A stretch of DNA of 8,984 bases from Bifidobacterium breve (GTDB lineage: Bacteria > Actinomycetota > Actinomycetes > UBA12327): contig CALQPL010000027.1 in assembly GCA_943332445.1 (NCBI GenBank), forward strand, positions 1-8,984. Reading direction: 5' to 3'. Shown piece after piece: positions 1 to 8,099 of this stretch. A program made the translations under genes and the position numbers. The first letter of the stretch is position 1. The number at the start of each line of letters is the position of its first letter. Below the pieces are notes generated by a model. The model saw nothing but the letters and a program-made list of their open reading frames with translations. It ran no database searches and was not told the origin of the DNA.

Positions 1-3000
1 AGGGACGTCGCTGGTTTGACCAGAGTCCCGGGGTAAAACCGCTCAAGTTTCAGACGTCGTGAATCGGGGAGATCCACGGGCGAAAATCGGATGGTTCCGC
101 CCGTGAGCTGGATCTCTTGGACACCTACCCGAGCTGCCACCTGCCTCAACTGCGCAACGTGCAACAGGCGATCTACCTGATCAGGCAAATTGCCATAACG
201 GTCCAGCAACTCCGTGTGAACTGACGCAGCTTGTTCGTCATTGGTGATGGCTGCGATTTGCTTGTAGACCTGCAATCGAAGCCGCTCTTCAGCGATGTAG
301 TCCTGCGGAATACGCGCATCAACGGGAAGCTCAATGCGCACGGGTGGAGGGTCAACTGACGCGCCATCGCCCGCGCGGAACTCAGCCACGGCTTCACCGA
401 CCATGCGCACATACAAATCAAAGCCCACACCGGCAATGTGACCGGACTGCTCACCACCTAGCAAGTTACCGGCACCGCGAATTTCCAAGTCCTTCATCGC
501 CACGGCCATGCCGCCGCCAAGTTCGGAATGCTGAGCGATCGTGGTCAAACGATCGTGCGCGGTCTCAGTTAAGGGAATGTCATGGGGGTAGAGGAAGTAG
601 GCATATGCCCGTTCGCGACCACGACCTACTCGGCCACGCAATTGATGCAGTTGGGATAAGCCCAAGCGATCTGCTCGTTCGACGATCAGTGTGTTGGCAT
701 TGGCGATGTCTAGGCCATTTTCCACGATCGTGGTGCAGACCAGAACGTCAAAGGCGCGCTCCCAGAAATCAACGATCACCTGCTCGAGGGCGGCTTCGCT
801 CATTTGACCGTGTGCAATGGCAATGCGGGCTTCGGGAACCAGCTCACGCAGACGAAGCGCGGCTGCATCAATGGATTCAACTCGGTTATGAAGGTAGAAA
901 ACCTGGCCTTCGCGCAGGAGTTCTCGGCGAATCGCCGCCGCGACCTGTCGATCCTCATACGGACCGACATAGGTCAATACCGGATGACGTTCTTCAGGCG
1001 GAGTTTGGATGGTGGACATCTCGCGAATGCCGGTAACGGCCATTTCCAAGGTGCGCGGAATCGGGGTGGCTGACATGGCGAGTACATCAACGTCGGCGCG
1101 CATCTGCTTGAGGTGTTCCTTGTGCTCCACACCAAAGCGCTGTTCCTCGTCAACGATCACGAGCCCTAAGTCTTTGAAGGAAATTTCCGCTGAGAACAAA
1201 CGGTGTGTCCCAATAACTACGTCGACCGTGCCGTCAGCCAGTCCCGCGATCACGGCTCGAGCTTCGCGTTCGGTTTGAAACCGCGATAAGCCAGCAACCT
1301 TCACGGGGAAGTTGGCGTACCGATCACTGAACGTGACGAAGTGTTGCTGCGAGAGCAACGTCGTGGGAACGATGACAGCAACTTGCTTTCCATCTTGGAC
1401 CGCTTTGAATGCTGCGCGCACCGCAATTTCGGTCTTGCCGTAGCCCACATCACCACAAATCAATCGATCCATGGGAACGGGACGTTCCATGTCCGCTTTC
1501 ACCTCATCAATCGAGGCAAGTTGGTCGATCGTCTCGTTGTAGGGGAAGGCGTCTTCGAGTTCGCGCTGCCAGGGCGTATCGGGACTAAAGGCGAAACCTG
1601 GCGCTGCCATCCGTGCCGAATACAGTCGAATCAGCCCAGCGGCGATCTCTTTGACCGCCTTACGGGCTCTTCCCTTGGTCTTGACCCAGTCCGCTCCGCC
1701 CATGCGCGACAGTGCGGGAGCTTCACCACCCGAATACCGAGTCACCTGATCGAGTTGGTCGGTGGGGACAAACAAACGATCCGCCGGTCCACCACGCTTA
1801 CTGGGCGCATACTCCACCACGAGGTACTCACGCATCGAACCTTGAACTTCTCGGCTCACCATCTCGACATAGCGACCTACGCCGTGCTGTTCATGCACAA
1901 CAAAGTCACCTGGAGTCAGTGCCAAGGCATCAATGCCACCACGTCGACGCGAGGGCATGCGCTGCATGTCCTTGGTTGCCACTCGCTCGCCCGAAATATC
2001 GGCTTGAGTAACCACCATCAGCTTGGCACTCGGGGCCAAAAAGCCAGCCTCAAGATTGGCTGTTGTCACGGTGACCAGATTCGGCTCAGGGGCAGCATCT
2101 AATTCGTCAACCAATCGCGCGGCAATGTCGGCTCCATTGAGGACCTCGCACATCCGCTCCGCTGAACCATGGCCCTCGGTCAACACCACCACGGCCCAGT
2201 TCAGGTCAAGGTGTGCACGCAGGTCGGCCAATAACTCGTCAGTGTTCTTGCGATAGCGCGCACCCAGCTCTACACCAGAGTCCACTCGATGCACATCACT
2301 GTCTTCTTGGAGTTCAGCATCAAAACCAAAACCAGATGTTGACCACCAGGTGCGATCTCCGGCTAAATCTCTGGCTTCATCCCACGTGTAGAACTGTGAG
2401 CCTTCGAATTCCATCGGCAACTCGCCACCATCGGCGGCAATCAACCACGACGCCTTGAGAAATTCCTCGCTGGTGGTCAGGAGGTCGTGCGCTCTCGTCC
2501 TCACACGCTCGGGGTCGCACACCACCACGACCGAATCTTCACTGAACTGATCGAACAGAGACTCCATCGAGTCAACCAATACCGGTGCTAAGGCTTCCAT
2601 GCCTTCAACAGCAATCCCGGCTTCGAGTTTGGTGCAAATGTCACTCAACTGCGGATGCGTGTCGCGCAATGCACCCGCGCGCTCTCGCACCTGATCAGTC
2701 AAAACCAGTTCTCTACATACCGGAGCCCACAGGCTCTCTTCGGGAGCAACGGCTCGACTTCGTTGATCCGCAACCGCAAAGCTACGGATCTCTTCAACGG
2801 TGTCACCCCACAGTTCGGTGCGTAATGGGTGATCCACCGTCGGTGGGAAGACATCGAGAATGCCACCACGTACGGCAAACTCTCCACGACGTTCAACCAG
2901 TTCGCTGCGTACGTAACCGGCCATAACGAGCTTATTGAGAACATCCTCAACATTGATTTCGTCCCCCACGTTCCAGGCAACTGGTTCCAAGTCACCTAAA

Positions 3001-3416
3001 CCGGCAACGATGGGTTGCAGTACCGAACGCACGGGAGCAACAACCACGCGAATCGGGCCGTCAGATTCATCGGGGTGACGCAAGCGACGCAACACTGCAA
3101 GGCGTTGGCCCACCGTGTCCGCACGGGGAGACAAACGTTCATGGGGCAATGTCTCCCAAGAGGGAAATTCGACAACGGATTCAGCCGGCAATAGGCCGCG
3201 CAATGATTGCGTCAAGTCCTGGGCCTCGCGCGTGGTCGCGACGATGGCCAAAACTGTTCGCCCTGAACCTGCCGTTCCCGCTAATTGGGCCACCACGAAA
3301 GGTCGAATAGCATCCGGGCCAACTACTTCGCCGCCATTAACCGCATCAGCGTCAGGGATGATCCCTCGGCTCGCTAAGACTGGATCAAGTGCTGTCAGGA
3401 GCCCGCGAATTTTCAT
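1..3416 (-). CDS. mfd: Transcription-repair coupling factor Mfd, 3'-truncated by window edge
   Basis: Mfd is a cytoplasmic DNA translocase that pushes stalled RNA polymerase off DNA and recruits UvrA for strand-specific excision repair. The frame is open from an ATG at 3416 to the left edge: 1138 codons plus two bases, against about 1200 residues for actinobacterial Mfd, so roughly the last 50 or more residues lie outside. Visible in order: the UvrB-like N-terminal part; the RNA-polymerase interaction domain with VHEQHGVGRY (about 507-516); Walker A GDVGYGKTE (655-663); DEEQ box (756-759); motif III SATPIP (from 782); motif VI HQLRGRVGRGR (from 924); and the start of the C-terminal D7 domain with IPQDYI (1036-1041). 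No frameshift or missing key residue is seen. The start lies 5 bases after the cysQ stop with only a weak, distant Shine-Dalgarno (GGTGA about 13 bases upstream), so translational coupling is likely. Family assignment is very secure. Confidence 0.97.
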   Translation of the reverse strand, partial: MKIRGLLTALDPVLASRGIIPDADAVNGGEVVGPDAIRPFVVAQLAGTAGSGRTVLAIVATTREAQDLTQSLRGLLPAESVVEFPSWETLPHERLSPRADTVGQRLAVLRRLRHPDESDGPIRVVVAPVRSVLQPIVAGLGDLEPVAWNVGDEINVEDVLNKLVMAGYVRSELVERRGEFAVRGGILDVFPPTVDHPLRTELWGDTVEEIRSFAVADQRSRAVAPEESLWAPVCRELVLTDQVRERAGALRDTHPQLSDICTKLEAGIAVEGMEALAPVLVDSMESLFDQFSEDSVVVVCDPERVRTRAHDLLTTSEEFLKASWLIAADGGELPMEFEGSQFYTWDEARDLAGDRTWWSTSGFGFDAELQEDSDVHRVDSGVELGARYRKNTDELLADLRAHLDLNWAVVVLTEGHGSAERMCEVLNGADIAARLVDELDAAPEPNLVTVTTANLEAGFLAPSAKLMVVTQADISGERVATKDMQRMPSRRRGGIDALALTPGDFVVHEQHGVGRYVEMVSREVQGSMREYLVVEYAPSKRGGPADRLFVPTDQLDQVTRYSGGEAPALSRMGGADWVKTKGRARKAVKEIAAGLIRLYSARMAAPGFAFSPDTPWQRELEDAFPYNETIDQLASIDEVKADMERPVPMDRLICGDVGYGKTEIAVRAAFKAVQDGKQVAVIVPTTLLSQQHFVTFSDRYANFPVKVAGLSRFQTEREARAVIAGLADGTVDVVIGTHRLFSAEISFKDLGLVIVDEEQRFGVEHKEHLKQMRADVDVLAMSATPIPRTLEMAVTGIREMSTIQTPPEERHPVLTYVGPYEDRQVAAAIRRELLREGQVFYLHNRVESIDAAALRLRELVPEARIAIAHGQMSEAALEQVIVDFWERAFDVLVCTTIVENGLDIANANTLIVERADRLGLSQLHQLRGRVGRGRERAYAYFLYPHDIPLTETAHDRLTTIAQHSELGGGMAVAMKDLEIRGAGNLLGGEQSGHIAGVGFDLYVRMVGEAVAEFRAGDGASVDPPPVRIELPVDARIPQDYIAEERLRLQVYKQIAAITNDEQAASVHTELLDRYGNLPDQVDRLLHVAQLRQVAARVGVQEIQLTGGTIRFSPVDLPDSRRLKLERFYPGTLVKPATS

Positions 3417-3421
3417 GATGA

Positions 3422-4177
3422 CTACGAGTTCACCGCGGCCAAGAGCGCATCAGCAAGTTCTGGTCGGCACATCAAGATGCCACCAGTGACCGGGACTCGT
3501 TGATTGAAGGTGAATGCCGAGCCGTCAAGGCGACTGACATGCAAACCGTTGGCCAGAGCGACCGCGATTGGTGCAGCGGAATCCCACTCGTTCAATTCCG
3601 AATCATGAATGTAGGCATCGACATCACCGGTGATAACTCGCGCCGCTTTCGCACCGGCTGAACCCCACAAGACGATTTCAATAGGCATCGCTTCCCCGAC
3701 AGCCTGCAAGATTTCTGGCGTGCGGCTCTGGCTTGCCACCACGCGCACGACCTGACTCGATTGGGGTGCACGGTTGACCTGATCATCGGTAGCAAAAAGC
3801 ACACCCTGAGCTGGCAAAGCGACGGCGGCAGCCGTGAGCGCTCCTTGGTTCGCATCCCACAACGCGATGTGCACACCCCAGTCGATGCGCCCTTGACGAG
3901 CAAACTCGCGCGTGCCGTCCAGAGGATCAACAATCCAGACTCGATCAGCGGTCAAGCGGGCGAGATCATCAACTGCTTCCTCCGACAACACCGCATCAAG
4001 CGGTCGCCGTGCTCGCATCTGGCGATCGATGATGGCTTGAGCCAAAGCATCGCCGCGGTCTTTGATCTCTTGCCCTTCATAACGAGCAAAAAGTTCATCG
4101 CGAACAGCCAAGAGTGCATCGCCGATTTCGGTGGCTAACGCCCGAGCAAATTGAACATCGGATTCCACACTCGCCAT
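3422..4177 (-). CDS. cysQ: CysQ-type 3'(2'),5'-bisphosphate nucleotidase (inositol monophosphatase family)
   Basis: This 251-residue protein belongs to the Mg-dependent, lithium-sensitive phosphatase fold shared by inositol monophosphatase, fructose-1,6-bisphosphatase and PAP phosphatase. Metal- and phosphate-binding motifs are intact: LSEE (64-67), VDPLDGTREF (83-92; D84, D87, G88, T89) and EWDSAAP (197-203; D199). GSAGAKA (172-178) lies between them. DPLDGTREF, DWGVHIALW and GSAGAKA resemble, from memory, M. tuberculosis CysQ (Rv2131c), so dephosphorylation of PAP to AMP is the best guess. That would relieve PAP inhibition during sulfate assimilation and sulfation. Activity on inositol phosphates or fructose-1,6-bisphosphate cannot be excluded from sequence. 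The ATG at 4177 has an AGGCGA-like site 8 bases upstream and lies 12 bases after the pth stop. The stop is 5 bases before mfd, so pth, cysQ and mfd probably share a message. No signal peptide is seen. Confidence 0.88.
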   Translation of the reverse strand: MASVESDVQFARALATEIGDALLAVRDELFARYEGQEIKDRGDALAQAIIDRQMRARRPLDAVLSEEAVDDLARLTADRVWIVDPLDGTREFARQGRIDWGVHIALWDANQGALTAAAVALPAQGVLFATDDQVNRAPQSSQVVRVVASQSRTPEILQAVGEAMPIEIVLWGSAGAKAARVITGDVDAYIHDSELNEWDSAAPIAVALANGLHVSRLDGSAFTFNQRVPVTGGILMCRPELADALLAAVNS

Positions 4178-4189
4178 TGTAGTAATCGC

Positions 4190-4768
4190 CTACTTGGCCA
4201 CGTCGGTGTGAAAAGTATTTTGTGCACTTTCTAAACCATCGCGGATCAGAGATTCCACCGAGTCGGCGGCGCGGTCCACGAGGAACTCGAGTTCCTTGCG
4301 CTCTGCGGATGCAAACGGCTTCAAAACAAATGCTGCTGGATCCATCCGGCCTGGTGGTCGGCCGATTCCAAAGCGCACTCGCAGAAATTCCCCGGAACCG
4401 ATGGACTGGCGAATCGACTTCAAACCATTGTGCCCGTTGTCACCGCCGCCCAACTTCAGTCGCAAGGCGCCGAAATCGATATCGAGTTCGTCGTGGATGA
4501 CGATGATGTTTTCAATCTCGGCCTTGTAATAGTCCCGCAGGCCCGCCACAGGACCGCCCGACTCATTCATAAACGATTTGGGCTTCGCGATCACCGTGCG
4601 CTGATCTGCCAGGCGGATTTCAGCTACATCGCTTCGGGACTTGTGCACTTTCCACTTCGAACCGGTGCGTCGGGCCAATTCATCAACGACGAGAAAGCCA
4701 GCATTGTGACGGGTAGATGCGTAGGTTTCACCAGGATTACCTAGTCCGACAACTAACCAAGTCGTCAT
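4190..4768 (-). CDS. pth: Peptidyl-tRNA hydrolase
   Basis: Pth cleaves the ester bond of peptidyl-tRNAs that drop off the ribosome, recycling tRNA in the cytoplasm. The 192-residue length is normal for bacterial Pth. The conserved active-site positions are all present: N11 in GLGNPG (8-13), the catalytic base H21 in TRHNAGF, N68 in KPKSFMNESG (62-71), D93 in IHDELD and N114 in GGGDNGHNGL (107-116). These match the E. coli numbering (N10, H20, N68, D93, N114) almost exactly. The ATG at 4768 is preceded by a strong GAGGTGAG Shine-Dalgarno, which fixes the start. The gene follows rplY with a 51-base gap that holds no clear terminator. The rplY–pth pairing is common in bacteria, so co-transcription is likely. 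Confidence 0.96.
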   Translation of the reverse strand: MTTWLVVGLGNPGETYASTRHNAGFLVVDELARRTGSKWKVHKSRSDVAEIRLADQRTVIAKPKSFMNESGGPVAGLRDYYKAEIENIIVIHDELDIDFGALRLKLGGGDNGHNGLKSIRQSIGSGEFLRVRFGIGRPPGRMDPAAFVLKPFASAERKELEFLVDRAADSVESLIRDGLESAQNTFHTDVAK

Positions 4769-4819
4769 AACTCACCTCAATGGTGTTGTGGCAAAACTGA
4801 GCACACAAGAAAGCGGTGG

Positions 4820-5416
4820 TTACGCCTCAGCAGGTGCGGCGTCGGCTGCAGCGTCAGCGGCCGGTGCGGCAGCTTCCTCAGTTTGAGGAGCCACAATGTG
4901 AACCACGGAAACATCGCCATCGGCGGCAAGCTCAACGCCCTCAGGCAGCTTCACATCGGAAGCGTGAATCGTGGAACCAATAGGCAGACCAGCAATGTCG
5001 ACTTCAATCGAGGTCGGGATGTTGGTAGCAAGTGCGAGGACCGTGAGGTTGTCAGCGTGCTCAACCAAACTGCCAGGCTCAGCAGAGCCCACGGTGATAA
5101 CGGGAACTTCAACGATGACCTTTTCGTTGGCGTTAATCACCACGAGGTCAACGTGCTCAATGATCTGACGAAGTGGGTCGCGCTGAATGGACTTCGGCAA
5201 CGTCAGCTGCGTCTTGCCATCGCTGAGCTGCAACTGGATCAACACGTTCTGTTGCTTCAGCGCGCGTGTGAGGTCGCGACCAGGCAAAGTGATGTGGATG
5301 GGGTCGGTGCCGTGGCCATAAATGACCGCAGGAATATTGCCGTCACGGCGGATTCGGCGGGCTGCACCCTTACCGAACTCATCACGCGGCTGCGCATCGA
5401 TGCGGACCTCGGACAC
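4820..5416 (-). CDS. rplY: Ribosomal protein bL25, long CTC (general stress protein) form
   Basis: bL25 binds 5S rRNA in the central protuberance of the 50S subunit. At 198 residues this is the two-domain CTC type: an N-terminal 5S-binding domain (about 1-92, with FGKGAARRIRRDGNIPAVIYG from 14 and IQRDPLRQIIEHVDL at 77-91) followed by the C-terminal beta domain (about 95-175). The last 21 residues (178-198) are a low-complexity tail of Ala, Pro, Asp and Glu, typical of actinobacterial homologues and probably disordered. The start is a GTG at 5416, supported by GAGGAG six bases upstream; no competing in-frame start is nearby. Upstream lies a 111-base gap with two stem-loops (listed separately), so rplY may have its own promoter or leader control in addition to read-through from prs. 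Confidence 0.95.
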   Translation of the reverse strand: MSEVRIDAQPRDEFGKGAARRIRRDGNIPAVIYGHGTDPIHITLPGRDLTRALKQQNVLIQLQLSDGKTQLTLPKSIQRDPLRQIIEHVDLVVINANEKVIVEVPVITVGSAEPGSLVEHADNLTVLALATNIPTSIEVDIAGLPIGSTIHASDVKLPEGVELAADGDVSVVHIVAPQTEEAAAPAADAAADAAPAEA

Positions 5417-5438
5417 TGACTACTCCTCAAATCATGGT

Positions 5439-5465
5439 GACGTGGTGGAAAGCACTTTCCACGTC
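5439..5465 (-). other. Stem-loop in the rplY 5' leader
   Basis: Read on the minus strand, ten bases (5465-5456) pair with 5451-5439, with a GTGC loop and one 3-base bulge (CAC). The inner stem GTGGAAA/TTTCCAC is perfect. It begins about 22 bases upstream of the rplY GTG and ends before the GAGGAG site. No U-tract follows, so a classic intrinsic terminator is unlikely. A leader structure, an RNase site or a binding site is possible. The pairing is seen directly; any function is inference. Confidence 0.5.
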
Positions 5466-5477
5466 TGCGGTGAACAC

Positions 5478-5483
5478 ACCTTA
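5478..5483 (-). promoter_or_regulatory. Possible -10 box (TAAGGT) for rplY
   Basis: In the prs–rplY gap the minus strand carries TAAGGT, which fits the TANNNT pattern of actinobacterial housekeeping sigma factors. It would start transcription about 55 to 60 bases upstream of the rplY start, just before the leader stem-loop. No convincing -35 lies at 16-18 bases; TTGACC occurs just upstream but only 5 bases away. This is a weak call made on position and pattern only. Confidence 0.22.
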
Positions 5484-5485
5484 CG

Positions 5486-5511
5486 CGAGGTCAAATCCGA
5501 CGATTTCCTCG
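5486..5511 (-). terminator. Stem-loop 17 bases after the prs stop, possible U-less terminator
   Basis: On the minus strand CGAGGAAATC (5511-5502) pairs through a GTCG loop with GATTT, a 2-base GA bulge, then CCTCG: ten base pairs in all. It sits just after the prs stop codon (5530-5528), where a terminator or 3'-end stabiliser is expected. It is followed by CGTAAGG rather than a run of U, so it is not a canonical intrinsic terminator. U-poor terminators have been proposed in actinobacteria, but attenuation or RNA processing fits equally well. Confidence 0.4.
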
Positions 5512-5527
5512 GGTCTAGGCAGGGGAA

Positions 5528-6505
5528 TTACGAGTGCCCGTCAAACAGGCTTGTCACGGAGCCTTCGTCAAAGACCTCATGGATGGCGCGCGCGAGCAAG
5601 GGCGCAATCGACAGCACGGTGAGCTTGTCAAAAGTGTGCTCCGGCGGAATGGGCAAGGTGTCGGTGATCACGACTTCCGAGATCCGGCTATTGGTCAAGC
5701 GCTCAACGGCTGGGCCGGACAAGACTCCATGAGTAGAAGTCGCGATGACTTCAATGGCGCCATTTTCGAACAATGCGTCCGCAGCCTTGGTGATCGTTCC
5801 GGCAGTGTCAATCATGTCGTCCACGATGACGCAGACGCGGCCCTTGACATCACCGACGACTTCCAAGACTTTGGCTTCGTTAGGAATGTCGGGGTCGCGG
5901 CGCTTGTGAATGATGGCCAACGGCGCATCCAAGATGTCAGTCCAGCGCTCGGCAACGCGCACACGGCCTGCATCAGGGGAAACCACCGTGATGTTGCTTC
6001 GATCGTATTTTTCCTCGACGTGACCGGCCAAAAGCGGCAAAGCGAACAGGTGGTCCACCGGACCATCAAAGAAACCTTGGATTTGCGACGTGTGCAGGTC
6101 GACGGACATCAAGCGGTCTGCGCCAGCAGTCTTAAACAAGTCAGCCATCAAGCGTGCGCTGATCGGTTCGCGGCCACGGTGCTTCTTGTCTTGGCGAGCG
6201 TAGGCATAGAACGGAACAATGACCGTGATGCGCTTGGCAGAAGCGCGCTTCAGCGCATCAATCATGAGCAACTGCTCCATGATCCACTTGTTGACGGGCT
6301 CAGTGTGACTTTGCAGGACGAACGCATCGCAACCACGAACCGATTCCTCAAAGCGCACGAAGATCTCGCCATTGGCGAAGTCATAGGCACTGGTGGGCAC
6401 AATTTCCACACCCAGTTGCTCGGCAACTGCTTCAGCTAGTGCTGGGTGGGCGCGGCCCGTGAAGAGCATGAGCTTCTTATGGCCCGTGGTCTTAATGCCG
6501 GTCAC
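5528..6505 (-). CDS. prs: Ribose-phosphate pyrophosphokinase (PRPP synthetase)
   Basis: Prs transfers pyrophosphate from ATP to ribose 5-phosphate, making PRPP for purine, pyrimidine, NAD, histidine and tryptophan synthesis. In many actinobacteria PRPP also feeds the decaprenyl-phosphoryl-arabinose pathway. The 325 residues contain the class I signatures: FANGEIFVRF (43-52), YARQDKKHRGREPISARL (102-119), VDLHTSQIQGFF (135-146, with H138), the catalytic-loop HKRRDP (200-205; K201 and R203 match the family Lys/Arg pair) and the PRPP-binding VDDMIDTAGTI (228-238). The start is a GTG at 6505, with GAGAGG six bases upstream. It gives an N-terminal extension of about a dozen residues before LMLFTGRAHP, as I recall for M. 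tuberculosis PrsA. M13 is an unlikely alternative start because it falls inside the conserved region. Gaps of 104 bases to glmU and 111 to rplY could each hold an internal control element. Confidence 0.97.
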   Translation of the reverse strand: MTGIKTTGHKKLMLFTGRAHPALAEAVAEQLGVEIVPTSAYDFANGEIFVRFEESVRGCDAFVLQSHTEPVNKWIMEQLLMIDALKRASAKRITVIVPFYAYARQDKKHRGREPISARLMADLFKTAGADRLMSVDLHTSQIQGFFDGPVDHLFALPLLAGHVEEKYDRSNITVVSPDAGRVRVAERWTDILDAPLAIIHKRRDPDIPNEAKVLEVVGDVKGRVCVIVDDMIDTAGTITKAADALFENGAIEVIATSTHGVLSGPAVERLTNSRISEVVITDTLPIPPEHTFDKLTVLSIAPLLARAIHEVFDEGSVTSLFDGHS

Positions 6506-6533
6506 TTCAAGCCTCTCGGTCGTGTGATCAGGT

Positions 6534-6550
6534 GCAGGACTCCATCCTGC
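6534..6550 (-). other. Small perfect hairpin upstream of prs
   Basis: In the 104-base glmU–prs gap, GCAGGA and TCCTGC form a perfect 6-base-pair stem with a 5-base loop. It lies about 29 bases upstream of the prs GTG and has no U-tract after it. The rest of the gap shows no convincing promoter; the minus strand has TTGTCA near the glmU stop but no -10 at the right spacing. Function is unknown, and a stem this short can arise by chance. Confidence 0.3.
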
Positions 6551-6609
6551 CGTTGTGCTCGCACGGTAGCGGAAGTGGGTCGCCTAGATCCGCGCTATGA
6601 CAAAGATTG

Positions 6610-8061
6610 TTACTCGTCGGGGGTCTGAGCCGAGGCTGAACCCTGTGCTGCATCAGCGGCGCGTGCTGACGAACTACCAGGGCGCTTTCGCTGGACCCAG
6701 CCATTGATGATCTTTTGCCGCGCGCGCGCAACAGCCATCGCACCGGGGGGAACATCCTCGGTGATCACCGATCCTGCTGCGGTGTACGCGCCATCGCCAA
6801 TAGTGACCGGCGCGACCAACATCGTGTCGCTGCCGATGCGCACCGAATCACCGATCACCGTGCGGTGCTTGTTTTCGCCATCAAAGTTGACAAAGACTGT
6901 GGCCGCTCCGATGTTGGTATCGGCACCGATCTCGGCATCACCAACGTAGGAAAGGTGCGGCACCTTGGAGCCCTCACCTACTCGAGAGTTCTTGATCTCA
7001 ACAAACCCACCGGCCTTTGCACCGCGTTCCAGGGTGGTTCCCGGCCGTAAGTAGGTGTACGGGCCGACGGTTGCGTCAGGGCCAATCACCGCGAGCTCGC
7101 ACGTGGCATCCCGGACCTGTGCGTTTTCACCGACTTCGGTATCGACTAACGTCACTCGCGGACCGATGACCGCACCACTAGCGATGGATGTGGCGCCGAC
7201 GAGGTGCGTCTCAGGCAGCAAGACCGCCTCGGGTGCGACATCCACATTGACATCAACCCACGTCGTAGCCGGATCAATAATCGTCACACCAGAAAGCATC
7301 AGTTCACGGGTTCGACGGTCGCGCACCACGTGGCCAGCATGCGCTAGTTGGGCTCGGTCATTAATTCCAAGGATTTCGTCAGGGTGGGCCGCGGATACGG
7401 CTGACACACGCAATGAAGCAGAGCGCATTAAGGCCACAACGTCGGTGAGGTACTCCTCGCCCTGTGCATTGTCAGTGCTGATCTTGTTGAGCGCCTCGCG
7501 CAAGGGTCCGAGAGCAAAGGCGTACATCCCGGAATTGACTTCGCGAACAGCGCGTTGGTCATCATCAGCATCGCTTTGTTCAACGATTGCCTCGACTGTG
7601 CCATCAAAGGATCGAATCACTCGCCCATAGCCGGTGGGGTCTTTCAGTGTTGCCGTCAAAACTGTGGCGCTATTGAGTTCACCTTCATGTGATTGCACCA
7701 ATGCCATCAACGTCTCGGTGGTCATCAGCGGGCTATCCCCGGACAAGACCACGACCGTGCCTTCGATGCCTTCAAGTGCTTCCAAGGCGATGCGAACAGC
7801 GTGGCCGGTTCCGTTTTGCTCAGCTTGAACAACCGTGGCGACATCAGGATCAATCTCCGCTAGATGGGAGATCACCTGGTCGCGTCCGTGACCCACAACA
7901 GCGACGATGCGGTCAGGGTGCAAGGTGCGCGAGACATGCACCACGTGGCCAAGAAGAGTGCGTCCCGCTAGTGCGTGCAACACCTTGGGGGTTTTCGAAC
8001 GCATCCGCGTTCCCTCGCCAGCAGCGAGGATGACGATGGCAGCGGGTCGGGTCTGGCTCAC
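6610..8061 (-). CDS. glmU: Bifunctional GlmU: GlcN-1-P acetyltransferase / GlcNAc-1-P uridyltransferase
   Basis: GlmU acetylates glucosamine-1-phosphate and couples the product to UTP, giving UDP-GlcNAc for peptidoglycan. The 483 residues show the N-terminal nucleotidyltransferase with LAAGEGTRMRSKTPKVLH (12-29), QNGTGHA (82-88), the metal-site VLSGDSPL (D109) and EVNSGMY (N176). The C-terminal left-handed beta-helix runs from about 260, with YLRPGT (R339), K357 in EIKNSRVGEG, the acetyltransferase base H369 in HLSYVGDAEIG, NIGAATVFVNFDG and VAPVTIGDGAYTAAGSV. A polar tail (about 461-483) follows. The GTG at 8061 is chosen because AAGG lies 8 bases upstream and family homology starts at once. 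The same frame stays open to an ATG at 8187, but those 42 codons run through the tRNA gene and cannot be coding. The gene sits 38 bases downstream of tRNA-Gln and may share its transcript. Confidence 0.96.
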   Translation of the reverse strand: MSQTRPAAIVILAAGEGTRMRSKTPKVLHALAGRTLLGHVVHVSRTLHPDRIVAVVGHGRDQVISHLAEIDPDVATVVQAEQNGTGHAVRIALEALEGIEGTVVVLSGDSPLMTTETLMALVQSHEGELNSATVLTATLKDPTGYGRVIRSFDGTVEAIVEQSDADDDQRAVREVNSGMYAFALGPLREALNKISTDNAQGEEYLTDVVALMRSASLRVSAVSAAHPDEILGINDRAQLAHAGHVVRDRRTRELMLSGVTIIDPATTWVDVNVDVAPEAVLLPETHLVGATSIASGAVIGPRVTLVDTEVGENAQVRDATCELAVIGPDATVGPYTYLRPGTTLERGAKAGGFVEIKNSRVGEGSKVPHLSYVGDAEIGADTNIGAATVFVNFDGENKHRTVIGDSVRIGSDTMLVAPVTIGDGAYTAAGSVITEDVPPGAMAVARARQKIINGWVQRKRPGSSSARAADAAQGSASAQTPDE

Positions 8062-8099
8062 GCGCTCAACCTTAGCGAGAAATACGCCACGGACAGGAG

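Noticed and set aside
344..1036. A 230-codon plus-strand frame, with similar long plus frames at 1341-2102, 4883-5419 and 5534-6439.
   Set aside because: They lie antisense to mfd, rplY and prs, have Arg/His/Ser-rich shadow-like composition and no recognisable domain; the minus-strand frames carry full family motifs.
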